From NCBI GenBank assembly GCA_002011215.1, contig MTML01000101.1:1-48419 (forward strand): 48,419 nucleotides of DNA. The letters are read 5' to 3'. The stretch's first letter is position 1. Every line of letters starts with the position of its first letter. Below the pieces are notes generated by a model. It did no database searches. It saw only the letters and a list, made by a program, of their open reading frames with translations, and was not told the DNA's origin. The translations under genes and the position numbers were made by a program. Below are positions 25,414 to 33,819 of this stretch, piece by piece. The stretch comes from Archaeoglobus sp. JdFR-24 (GTDB lineage: Archaea; Halobacteriota; Archaeoglobi; Archaeoglobales; Archaeoglobaceae).

Positions 25414-26250
25414 ATGCACATAGATTCATATTTTTCTCTGACAAATTCACATTTTGAAGATGCGGAGTTTGTAATAGTTGGAATTCCTTATGATGCTACT
25501 CAATCTTTCAAACCGGGTTCAAGATTCGCCCCGAATGCAATCAGAGAAGCAAGCTGGAACATAGAAGCCTACTCAATGTATTTTGATTTCGATCTCAGCT
25601 TTGCGAGAGTATGTGATGCGGGAAATATAAACACGGACACTGACTTTAAGGGCATCATCGAAAGAGCCACAAGTTTCCTCGAAAATGTAAAGGGAATGCC
25701 CATTACTATCGGTGGTGAGCACACGGTTAGCTATGCATGCATTCAGGATCTTAAAGATGTTTGTTATCTAACTTTTGATGCACATTTCGATCTCAGAGAT
25801 GAATTTGATAAAAACAGATTCAACCATGCATGCACGGTCAGAAGAATCTATGAAAAATATGAAGAAGGTAATATTGAAAGGATAGTTCAGATCGGAATAA
25901 GGAGTGGTACCCCTGAAGAAAGAAGTTTTGCCAGAAAATCTGGTATAGATGTTTATTATGCCTGGGATGTGCTTGAGAGTGGGGTGGGCTGGATATCCAA
26001 AAGGCTTGAAGAATATGATAGGATTTATATCTCTCTCGATATGGATGCTTTCGATCCAGCATTCGCCCCGGGTGTCTCCACACCGGAACCTTTCGGCATA
26101 CATCCAATCCACTTTCTGAGGTTGCTTGATGACATATCGGATAGAATTGTGGGTTTTGATATTGTGGAAGTTGTTCCTGACTCGGAAAAGATCACTCAAA
26201 CTCTGGGAGCAAAAATTATTGCAGAGGTAATCGCTGCAACATCGATATGA
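25414..26250 (+). CDS. speB: Agmatinase
   Basis: Ureohydrolase converting agmatine to putrescine and urea. About 278 aa from ATG 25414 (MHIDSYF), preferred over the in-frame TTG at 25402. Metal-ligand motifs of the arginase fold are present: GGEHTVSYACI, TFDAHFDLRDEFD and SLDMDAFDPAFAPGVSTPEP. Arginase and agmatinase share these; the archaeal context, the family-typical GIPYDATQSFKPGSRFAPNAIREASWN and the aIF5A neighbour favour agmatinase. It makes polyamine for hypusination and competes with TiaS for agmatine. Confidence 0.93.
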   Translation: MHIDSYFSLTNSHFEDAEFVIVGIPYDATQSFKPGSRFAPNAIREASWNIEAYSMYFDFDLSFARVCDAGNINTDTDFKGIIERATSFLENVKGMPITIGGEHTVSYACIQDLKDVCYLTFDAHFDLRDEFDKNRFNHACTVRRIYEKYEEGNIERIVQIGIRSGTPEERSFARKSGIDVYYAWDVLESGVGWISKRLEEYDRIYISLDMDAFDPAFAPGVSTPEPFGIHPIHFLRLLDDISDRIVGFDIVEVVPDSEKITQTLGAKIIAEVIAATSI

Positions 26251-26330
26251 GCCGGATATTGCGAAGTTCATTGGAGGCAGAAACAATAAGTTCAGCCTAA
26301 AATAAAATATATAAAAAATTTTAAAGATTA

Positions 26331-27677
26331 TTAAACAACGTTCTCGTTTCTCAGCTTTTCGAGCTCCTCTTTATCGATACCAAGCAGTTCTGAATAGATC
26401 ATCTCATTGTCTGCTCCGACAGGTCTGCAGATCCATTTGAGTTTTCCGGGCGTCTTTTCGAATTTGGCGACAACTCCCTGAACACTCACTTCTCCATAAT
26501 CAGGATCATTTATTTTCCTGAGCCCGCCTCTGAGCCACCAGTTGTCTTCTTTGAATGTGTCGATTGGTTTCAGAACTTCTCCGGCAACACAGGTCCCATC
26601 GCCGGTGTAATCGAGAGTTGCCTGGATTATTTCTTTCACCGTTTTGTTTGTGCTCCACTTTTCTATTTCTGCAAGACATTTTGGCCATGTCGAGGGTGTG
26701 AGCCTCTCCCTTATTGTCGGAAACTGCTCTCTCAGGTCAGGTCTTCCAATTATTGTTGTAAGAGCATAGAAGTTTATATCGCTGAATCCAGCCATAAATG
26801 CCATTCCATCCTTTGCTTTAACCAGCGTGTAGACGAAAACAGCGGGATCGAAGTTTGCGATTCTTCCGACCACTTTCTTTTTGGTGTGGTAGTACTGGAT
26901 GTAATAGTTGTTCGTTTTCGCCTGTGCCTCAGCAGGACAGACATCAATGAACTGTCCTTTCCCTGTTTTCTTCTTGAACAGCAGAGCAGCCATTATCCCG
27001 AATGCGGCAAATCCACCGCCGACATACCATCCCATCCAGGGGCCAAGTTTTGTCGGCACCCTAGTATGCTCGGGAAACTCCTCGTATTCTTCGGGAATTC
27101 CTGTCGTCCAGGCCATTCCACTCATTACCTGGTGTATCACATCGTAACCTGGTTTTTTGGAGTTTGCTTTAGGTCCAAAGTGTCCGTATGGCGATATTGC
27201 ACAGTATATTAATCCGGGATTTATCTTTTTGAGCTGTCTGTATCCGATTCCAAGCGAATCGAGATAACCCGGCCTGAAAGTCTCAATCAGAACATCTGCC
27301 TTCAGTACTAATTGTTTCAGGATCTCTCGCCCTTCTTCTTTCTCAATATTCAGAGTTATGTGGTATTTATTTCTCCCCTCTACAATGTATGCAAGCCCGG
27401 TGTCCTTTATTTTCAAGCCAAAGGGAGTCATTTTTCTTGCAACGTCTCCACCTGGAGGCTCAACGCGAATCACCCTGGCACCATATTCAGCAAGCAGAGA
27501 TGAAGCGTAAAGCCCGGCAAAACTGCCATAACTCAAATCCAGGATAACCACACCTTCAAGTGCTTCAGGTTTCTCTGATGCCTTAAAGGGATCACAATTT
27601 TCCTTAGCCCAGTCACTCCAGGGCATATCTTCATAGGTTAAGGGGGTTGATTCTTCAATTGGTTCTCCGTTCATCAT
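26331..27677 (-). CDS. Class III CoA-transferase (CaiB/BaiF family), subunit 1
   Basis: 448 aa. It follows the family III layout: VVILDLSYGSFAGLYASSLLAEYGARVIRVEPPGGD near residue 43, a central domain with YHITLNIEKEEGREIL and ADVLIETFRPGYLDSLG, and the catalytic Asp at D179 in PGYDVIHQVMSGMAWTTG. These enzymes move CoA between carboxylic acids through an aspartyl anhydride. It lies 6 bp after a paralogue on the same strand, so the two probably form a heteromeric enzyme, as BbsE/BbsF do for benzylsuccinate. Substrate unknown; aromatic or fatty acid breakdown is likely. It carries an N-terminal arm of about 40 residues. Confidence 0.92.
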   Translation of the reverse strand: MMNGEPIEESTPLTYEDMPWSDWAKENCDPFKASEKPEALEGVVILDLSYGSFAGLYASSLLAEYGARVIRVEPPGGDVARKMTPFGLKIKDTGLAYIVEGRNKYHITLNIEKEEGREILKQLVLKADVLIETFRPGYLDSLGIGYRQLKKINPGLIYCAISPYGHFGPKANSKKPGYDVIHQVMSGMAWTTGIPEEYEEFPEHTRVPTKLGPWMGWYVGGGFAAFGIMAALLFKKKTGKGQFIDVCPAEAQAKTNNYYIQYYHTKKKVVGRIANFDPAVFVYTLVKAKDGMAFMAGFSDINFYALTTIIGRPDLREQFPTIRERLTPSTWPKCLAEIEKWSTNKTVKEIIQATLDYTGDGTCVAGEVLKPIDTFKEDNWWLRGGLRKINDPDYGEVSVQGVVAKFEKTPGKLKWICRPVGADNEMIYSELLGIDKEELEKLRNENVV

Positions 27678-27683
27678 ATCACC

Positions 27684-29042
27684 TCACGGATAAAACAGAC
27701 CACTCTTTCCATCCCAGTCCTTGGGCGGACAGGAGAACGGAATGGCTGGATCCCACTTTCCTATTACTCCTTTCTGATATAGTTCATCAACCTCGTCTTT
27801 TGTTAAACCAAGCAATCTAATGAAGATATGTTCGTTATCTATTCCTGTTGGTCTGGCAGTCCATTTTATTCTGCCCGGGGATTCACTCAACCTTGGGGTG
27901 GGAGCGATTTCTGCAAGAGATCCGAATATCGGATCATCATAGATCCAGACGGATCTTCTGGCTTTCCAGTGCTCATCGTTGTACTGATCTTCAGAGCTGA
28001 AAACCTTATTTGAGGCAAATCCGAATTTTTCACCAAGCTCTTCAAGTTCTGCAACGGTTTTATCTTTGGCCCATTCATGCAATGCAGAGTATATCACAGT
28101 CTGATTTTCCTCTTTCAACCTCTCATCGATATCAGCATATTTTTCATACAGCTCAAGATTTCCCATCGCCTCACATAAACCTTTGAATTCTTCATCCTTA
28201 AAAGCTGCAATCGCAACAAATCCATCCTTACATTTAACAATATCTGATGGCACAACCGCAACATCTCTGTTACCGTATCTGTCTCTGTTTTTGCCAGTAA
28301 GACCGACATATATCCATGTCCAGTCCATGTTTCTCATAATGTTTTCAGCCTGTGGGTGGTCTATATACTGTCCTCTTCCAGTTTTATCTCTCCAGTAAAG
28401 CGCAACAAGGACAGCAAACGCACCCATCATAGCGCCGTAAAAGTCGCCAATCCAGGCACCTGCCTTTAATGGTATGGCATCAGGAAAACCGGTGGTCTCA
28501 ATAAGACCTGAAGTGGCCTGGGCCACCGCATCATAACTGGGTCTAAAGGTGAAAGGCCCCCACTGTCCAAAACCGGACATACTTATATAAATCAGCGATG
28601 GGTTAATTTTGCTGAGCTGTCTGTATCCCAATCCCCACCTGTCGGTTGTTCCAGGTCTATAGTTTTCAACAACGACATCACTTCTTTTCGCCAGTTTGTA
28701 TATGAGTTCTTTGCCTTCCGGAGTTCTCATATCGATCGCTATGTGGTATTTGCTGTTGTTTGTAGCTTCAAAACCAGCGGCGAGGTTATTGTGAAAATCT
28801 GCAAAGGGTGCAAGGGGACGCATAGTGTCTCCTCTACCGGGCATCTCTACGTGTATAACTTCTGCTCCGAATTCTGCAAGATATGTCGCAACCATAGGGC
28901 CAAAAATCAGTGTTCCGATGTCAAGCACTCTTATCCCCTTCAAAGGTTCCGGTTTGTCGAAGATCTTCTCCGGGTCAAGAAGTTCTCTTATGTATTCAGT
29001 GTAGGGTAGATTTTCTAAATCCTTTTCGTGGCTACTCATCAC
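27684..29042 (-). CDS. Class III CoA-transferase (CaiB/BaiF family), subunit 2
   Basis: 452 aa, about as long as its neighbour and clearly paralogous. IRVLDIGTLIFGPMVATYLAEFGAEVIHVEMPGRGD, YHIAIDMRTPEGKELIYKLAKRSDVVVENYRPGTTDRWG and catalytic D171 in PSYDAVAQATSGLIETTG are visible. Both subunits keep the Asp, so either could be active. GGTGATG precedes the ATG. It is the upstream member of a two-gene operon; upstream and divergent is the HDAC-fold gene. Probably works with the acyl-CoA ligase at 30-31.8 kb in activating an organic acid. Confidence 0.92.
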   Translation of the reverse strand: MMSSHEKDLENLPYTEYIRELLDPEKIFDKPEPLKGIRVLDIGTLIFGPMVATYLAEFGAEVIHVEMPGRGDTMRPLAPFADFHNNLAAGFEATNNSKYHIAIDMRTPEGKELIYKLAKRSDVVVENYRPGTTDRWGLGYRQLSKINPSLIYISMSGFGQWGPFTFRPSYDAVAQATSGLIETTGFPDAIPLKAGAWIGDFYGAMMGAFAVLVALYWRDKTGRGQYIDHPQAENIMRNMDWTWIYVGLTGKNRDRYGNRDVAVVPSDIVKCKDGFVAIAAFKDEEFKGLCEAMGNLELYEKYADIDERLKEENQTVIYSALHEWAKDKTVAELEELGEKFGFASNKVFSSEDQYNDEHWKARRSVWIYDDPIFGSLAEIAPTPRLSESPGRIKWTARPTGIDNEHIFIRLLGLTKDEVDELYQKGVIGKWDPAIPFSCPPKDWDGKSGLFYP

Positions 29043-29241
29043 ATCACCTATTCCTAATTATTTTTTAGTAACTTTTAAGAATGCTAATTTAAATTTTTTT
29101 CTATTTGGATTTGGATTAACTCGTTTTATCCTGTAATAACCAAAAAATACACTGAAGAGACAGATTATTGTCATTCTGAGAAGAAAATAAGATAATTGGA
29201 AATAGCATAAAGTTAAATAATTCTCAGGTAGTTCATGCTTC

Positions 29242-30081
29242 ATGAATAAGACTGGAATTTTTTACCATAAAAGTTTTAGTAGGAAGAGCTATCTGACTAT
29301 AGGAACGAGATTGAGGGATTTTCCAGAGGCTTTTGAGCATCTTTCAAAAAAATACGATAATATGATTATTTTTGAATCTAAACCTGTAAGTGAAGAACTT
29401 ATTCTGAAGGTTCATACTCCTGAACTGCTGGAAGGTGTAAAAAATGATAGGTTGTGTTCCACAGCCTGGCATTCGGCGGGTGGTGTTGTAGAGGCTACAG
29501 AAAAAGTATTTTCGGGTGAATTGAGAAGTGCCTTCTGTTTCATCGGAGCAGGAGGTCATCATTCCGGTAGAAGGACCTTCTGGGGTTTTTGTTGTTTTAA
29601 TGATGTTGTTCTGGCGATTCAGAATATCAGAGACAGGTATGGTGATGGAAGATTTGCGATAATTGATACTGATGCTCACCATGGGGATGGAACAAGGGAG
29701 CTGATTGAGAATGATCGAGATATTCTCCATTACTGCATATGTTCGAACGATTTTCGTTCGGAAGATGGAACCAAGATTGATGTAAGTTATGCTGGATGCA
29801 GTAAGAAGGAATATCTCGATCTGGTTTACGGGTTTGAAAAAGAGGTCAAAAGCTTCAAACCAGATATGGTATTCTGGTATTTCGGTCACGACACCCATGA
29901 AGGTGATTATGGTGACATAGGTCTCACAGTAGGAGAGTATGTTGATATTGCAACCTTCCTCAAAAGGCTTGCTGAAAACATCTGTAATGGAAAAATCGTC
30001 GTGGTTCTTGGGGGTGGAAGTGTGCCTTCAGTAGCAACTGGATCCTGTTTGGCGATAATCGAAGAACTCCTGAAAAAATGA
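29242..30081 (+). CDS. Histone deacetylase-fold hydrolase, catalytic Tyr apparently missing
   Basis: 279 aa of the arginase/deacetylase superfamily. It has the active-site histidine pair in GAGGHHSGRRTFWGFCCFND (H106, H107) and zinc ligands D144 and H146 in IDTDAHHGDGT and D217 in GHDTHEGDYG. The glycine-rich loop that normally reads GGGGY is LGGGSVPSV, so the catalytic Tyr appears to be Val261. Class IIa enzymes also lack that Tyr (His) and have changed activity. Possible substrates are acetylated polyamines, acetyl-lysine or another amide. It is the only plus-strand gene inside the CoA-transferase/ligase group, so a link to acyl metabolism is possible but unproven. Confidence 0.85.
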   Translation: MNKTGIFYHKSFSRKSYLTIGTRLRDFPEAFEHLSKKYDNMIIFESKPVSEELILKVHTPELLEGVKNDRLCSTAWHSAGGVVEATEKVFSGELRSAFCFIGAGGHHSGRRTFWGFCCFNDVVLAIQNIRDRYGDGRFAIIDTDAHHGDGTRELIENDRDILHYCICSNDFRSEDGTKIDVSYAGCSKKEYLDLVYGFEKEVKSFKPDMVFWYFGHDTHEGDYGDIGLTVGEYVDIATFLKRLAENICNGKIVVVLGGGSVPSVATGSCLAIIEELLKK

Positions 30082-30143
30082 GCCGAAATTGCGTTCGGTA
30101 AGATTTAATAAATAAAGTTTTAAAAAAGGTAAAATTAGAAAAT

Positions 30144-31814
30144 TTACTCCTTCTCCTGTTTGAGAAATCTTCTCAGCAACTTTCCTGTTGCTGTCCTTGG
30201 AAGCGGTTCTGATGTGAACTCGATTATTCTTGGCAGTTTGTACTTTGCGATATGCTTTTCGAGAAATGCGAGTATATCTTTCTTCAGCTCATCACTTGGT
30301 TCATAGCCTTCTCTGAGCCTCACAACAGCCTTTACCACCTGCCCTCTAATTCCTTCAGGATCGGGAACACCTATCACACCGCATTCGAGAACTGCCTGAT
30401 GCTGACCGAGTGGCTGCTCTATTTCATCCGGTCCTATCCTGTATCCGCTTGATTTGATGAGGTCATCGTCTCTCGAGACGAAGTAAATATATCCATTTTC
30501 ATCTTTTCTGACGAAGTCACCCAGTACATTCCATCCGTCAATCACACTTTTCTTCTGTTTATCATCCAGAGGTCTTGTTGGATGATTCCAGTATCTGATG
30601 CCTGTAGGCCCTTTAATGTAAAGGTTGCCAACTTCACCAGCTTTACACTCCTCCTTTGTCTCCGGATCAATTATTCGTGCAATGTATCCTGGCACGGGCC
30701 AGCCAATACTCCCGGCAACAGGTCTGGGTGCGCATGTGTTGGATACGCATATGTGTACCATCTCTGTCGCTCCTAAGGATTCGTAAATTTCCATTCCAAA
30801 CTTTTCTTTCCATTTTACTGCCGTCTCAGCACCGAGAGCCTCTCCACCACCGGTGCACAGCCTCAGGCTTGAAATATCATATTTCTTTTTGAATTCTTCG
30901 AGATTCGGATTGGCAAGTATCAGCCTGTATGCTGTGGGGAGAGAGGAGAATACTGTGATCCCGTGATCCTCAACAAACTTGAAAAAGTTCTCCACGCTAA
31001 ATCCTGGCCATATGCTTGTTGCGGCACCGTGGAAGTAGGGGATCAGGCAACCATTGCCATATCCCATTGCAAAACTTACCGGAGCTGGACCTCCAACAAC
31101 ATCATCTTCACTCAGCTTCCACACATACTTTCCAACGAGATATACTGCTGAAAGGACGTTCTCGACGAAATGAGCACATCCCTTTGGAAGCCCTGTAGTT
31201 CCGGAAGTGTAAAGTACAACCGCAGGCTTCCCGAGTTCAAGAGGGACCGGATCAAATTTAATGCTCTCGTTATATATAGCCGAGAATGGAACAAAGGGAT
31301 CTTCAAGTTCTTCCTGATCGGTGACTATGATTTTCTCAACCGTTTTGAGCTCAGATACAGACTCCTTAACTGCATTAAATGTCTTCTCGTCCCCACTTAC
31401 AAATATTGCTTTGATCTCAGCATTGTCTGATACGTGGATTATCTCCTTTTTTGCCCACATGGGGTTCAGAGGGACAGGGATCGCTCCGGCTTTCATTATA
31501 CCGAAGTTTACTGCAATTGCTTCAGGCATATTCCTCATTCGAAATCCAATTCTGTCATACTTCTCTACTCCTATCACGTTCTTCAGAAAGTTGGCAACTC
31601 TGTTACTCAGGTTGTAAAGGTCTCTGTAAGTAACTCTTCTGTCCATGAAATAGATAGCGGTTTTTCTCCCCCTACCCAGCTTTATGTTTCTGTCAAGTAT
31701 TTCTTCAGCCAGATTCAATTCTTTCCTTCCACCGATGTATTCCATCACTTCATCAGGTATTATGATCTCCGGCCATGTGCTTTCCGGAACAAGGTATTGA
31801 GATATATCTCCCAT
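30144..31814 (-). CDS. AMP-forming acyl-CoA ligase (benzoate-CoA ligase-like)
   Basis: 556 aa, ANL superfamily. It activates a carboxylic acid to its CoA thioester through an acyl-adenylate. The P-loop VLYTSGTTGLPKG is near residue 205, the A5 region ESLGATEMVHICVSNT near 345, the A8 hinge DLIKSSGYRIGPDEIE near 455, and the catalytic Lys in PLPRTATGKLLRRFL near the C-terminus. Overall pattern is closest by eye to aromatic acid (benzoate or aminobenzoate) ligases; acetate specificity looks unlikely. GGGTGAAAG precedes the ATG. It lies upstream of the CoA-transferase pair on the same strand, with the HDAC-fold gene interposed on the opposite strand. Two palindromes lie about 90-120 bp upstream. 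Confidence 0.92.
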   Translation of the reverse strand: MGDISQYLVPESTWPEIIIPDEVMEYIGGRKELNLAEEILDRNIKLGRGRKTAIYFMDRRVTYRDLYNLSNRVANFLKNVIGVEKYDRIGFRMRNMPEAIAVNFGIMKAGAIPVPLNPMWAKKEIIHVSDNAEIKAIFVSGDEKTFNAVKESVSELKTVEKIIVTDQEELEDPFVPFSAIYNESIKFDPVPLELGKPAVVLYTSGTTGLPKGCAHFVENVLSAVYLVGKYVWKLSEDDVVGGPAPVSFAMGYGNGCLIPYFHGAATSIWPGFSVENFFKFVEDHGITVFSSLPTAYRLILANPNLEEFKKKYDISSLRLCTGGGEALGAETAVKWKEKFGMEIYESLGATEMVHICVSNTCAPRPVAGSIGWPVPGYIARIIDPETKEECKAGEVGNLYIKGPTGIRYWNHPTRPLDDKQKKSVIDGWNVLGDFVRKDENGYIYFVSRDDDLIKSSGYRIGPDEIEQPLGQHQAVLECGVIGVPDPEGIRGQVVKAVVRLREGYEPSDELKKDILAFLEKHIAKYKLPRIIEFTSEPLPRTATGKLLRRFLKQEKE

Positions 31815-31900
31815 TCTTTCACCCGGTAGAAAGTTTTAAGTTACGGTTATAAGTTTTTCGTAATTTATCGTTTATATTTGAGAGTAAAAGTGATAATATA

Positions 31901-31937
31901 TATAGTTTTGAAAACTATAATGATTATAAAAAATCAT
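31901..31937. promoter_or_regulatory. Two adjacent palindromes in the ligase/trm10 divergent region
   Basis: TATAGTTTT-G-AAAACTATA (31901-31919) has perfect 9-bp arms around one base. Next to it ATGATT (31920-31925) and AATCAT (31932-31937) form a second inverted repeat. They stand 87 bp upstream of the ligase ATG and about 64 bp upstream of the trm10 GTG, so they look like regulator sites in a divergent promoter region. TATA-like GGATATATTCC near 31968-31978 serves trm10. Confidence 0.5.
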
Positions 31938-32000
31938 AATTATTTAGATTGATATTGGGATCGGGTAAAGGATATATTCCATGCTGCCATAATCTGATTT

Positions 32001-33056
32001 GTGAGATTGAAGGATGTTTTCATCGATCTGCTACAGGAAAAGGGGATCAGAAGAGTATCATCCGCTATAAAAATTGCTGAAACCAGAGATCCAATTCAGC
32101 AAATGGCAGTTCATCTGGCAAATGGGGAGGCTAGAGTTTGCAGGTCTGTAAAGACAACAAGATATTCTTTCACCTTAGATGGAGAAAAAACTGAACTACC
32201 CTCAGATGCATTTGTTGGCAGGTGTGAAGGGTTGAATGAGGTAATAAAGCAAGAAGAACTATTAAAAAGAGCAGAAAAATTTCCATATATTCTTGTTGAC
32301 TGTTCATTTTACGATCTCCACTCAGAGAAGGAAAAGAGCAAGATTGTTACCCAGCTCAAAGCAACTCTCGGAGTTGTAAGAGATTTCATGTGGGATGGCA
32401 GGTTTGTGGTTTCAGGAGCAACGTTTTCCGGGATTTCTGCAGTTTACTGTGAAAATACAGCTTCATTTCTAAAATTAAAGCTAGAAAGTGGGGAAATTGA
32501 TAAAATCGTTCTTCTTGATCCTTATGCTGGAAATGTGTTTGAAGGTGATGCTGCTGACTGTTATATCATTGGTGGGATTGTGGATAAATCTGGAAATAAA
32601 AAGGGATTGACAGGTAAAATTGGTCAGGAACTTGTAAAGGAAGGAATTGATTTTGAATCGATGAGAATCGATCTCAGAGGTGATATCACAGGCGTTCCAG
32701 ACAGGATAAATACAATATCGGAGATCGTACTCCTTTCGGTTCTTGATGGGTTGAGTGTCGAGGAGGCGATAAGGAGAGTCCAGAGTCCACTCGTAGCCAG
32801 ATGGAGATTGAAAAAAGAGATTGGAAGGTATTCGATCAGGGTTGATGTAAATGGACGGGTGTTCAGATTTGTCAGGAAATCAGATTTTGAAATGTTCAGG
32901 TGGCTTAATATAAGTATAAAGGATTTTTTTGAAGTTTGCAGACAAATGGGCTTTTTTGTTGTGAGTGACAGGATTGCAGATGAAATAGAAAAGTTTGATT
33001 TTGATGAGAGAAAGAATAGATTCGTTGTGCAAATACCAAATGCCAATGGTAAGTAG
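32001..33056 (+). CDS. tRNA m1A9/m1G9 methyltransferase, archaeal Trm10
   Basis: SPOUT-class SAM-dependent enzyme methylating N1 of the purine at position 9 of tRNA. 351 aa. An N-terminal RNA-binding region of about 90 residues is followed by the SPOUT core: ILVDCSFYDLHSEKEKSKIVTQL, VVSGATFSGISAVYCENT, LLDPYAGNVFEGDAADCYIIGGIVDKSGNKKGLTGKIGQEL and VPDRINTISEIVLLSVLDGLSVEEAI. The Asp in the D-A-A-D segment and the GGIVD knot are typical. Base preference (A or G) cannot be told. GTG 32001 follows a TATA-like sequence by about 28 bp, suggesting a leaderless message. Confidence 0.9.
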   Translation: MRLKDVFIDLLQEKGIRRVSSAIKIAETRDPIQQMAVHLANGEARVCRSVKTTRYSFTLDGEKTELPSDAFVGRCEGLNEVIKQEELLKRAEKFPYILVDCSFYDLHSEKEKSKIVTQLKATLGVVRDFMWDGRFVVSGATFSGISAVYCENTASFLKLKLESGEIDKIVLLDPYAGNVFEGDAADCYIIGGIVDKSGNKKGLTGKIGQELVKEGIDFESMRIDLRGDITGVPDRINTISEIVLLSVLDGLSVEEAIRRVQSPLVARWRLKKEIGRYSIRVDVNGRVFRFVRKSDFEMFRWLNISIKDFFEVCRQMGFFVVSDRIADEIEKFDFDERKNRFVVQIPNANGK

Positions 33057-33120
33057 CAAACGGCAGATAGATAAACGCTTGGAAGGACAATAACTTCTGG
33101 TAATCAGTCCACAACCCAAA

Positions 33121-33780
33121 TTACTTTCTTAATTTCCTCAAGCTCTCACCAATGATTTTTCTGAGTGGATATTTTAATCCACTTACCAGAGTTTGATCAT
33201 TCTTTATGGACTCCAGAATATCCTTTATCTGAAAATTCTGGTCTTTTACCTTGACCATTGTAATGCCGTATCCGACCGATTCTGCAGAATGTGCATCACT
33301 GCCTGCTATCACACCCTTATTGTTTTTCGCTGCAAGCATAGCAGCCCATCTGTTAAAAATCGAAGATATGGTTCTTGAATTGAATATTTCAACAGCATCA
33401 ACGTACTCAATAATTTTTTGAGGTCTCATCACCCCATGTCTGAAGAACTGGTAGGGATGTGGTAGCACAGAAACTCCCTTTTTTCTTTTTACGATCTCAC
33501 AAGCCTGTTTTATTTCGATCTCCTTTTCAATTTCATCTTCAATTCCAAAAACCAGCAGATGCCCCTCCTTGGCAGATAGCTCATATCCGGGGATGACGAG
33601 AATTGGAAGAGATTCCCTCTCAACTATCTCCATAGCCTTAAATGAGCCAGAGAGAGTATCATGATCCGTTATAGATATGGCCTGAATTCCCTTCCTGATT
33701 GCCGAGCTTATTATCTCATCAACGCTATCGAGCCCATCACTCATGTTGGAATGAACATGAAATTCGGTTCTGATTAGCAT
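33121..33780 (-). CDS. PHP-domain metal-dependent phosphoesterase
   Basis: 219 aa. EFHVHSNMSDGLDSVDEIISSAIRKG is the first PHP motif (HxH), ISITDHDTLSGSF the second, then VLPHPYQFFRHGVM and VIAGSDAHSAESVGYGITMVK supply later metal ligands. This stand-alone family includes predicted nucleases and phosphatases of unknown substrate. No polymerase domain. Convergent with trm10 and divergent from the dihydropteroate synthase-related gene. Confidence 0.88.
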   Translation of the reverse strand: MLIRTEFHVHSNMSDGLDSVDEIISSAIRKGIQAISITDHDTLSGSFKAMEIVERESLPILVIPGYELSAKEGHLLVFGIEDEIEKEIEIKQACEIVKRKKGVSVLPHPYQFFRHGVMRPQKIIEYVDAVEIFNSRTISSIFNRWAAMLAAKNNKGVIAGSDAHSAESVGYGITMVKVKDQNFQIKDILESIKNDQTLVSGLKYPLRKIIGESLRKLRK

Positions 33781-33819
33781 AAGGAAATGATTTTATTAAA
33801 CATCGATTAATTTTTTTCG

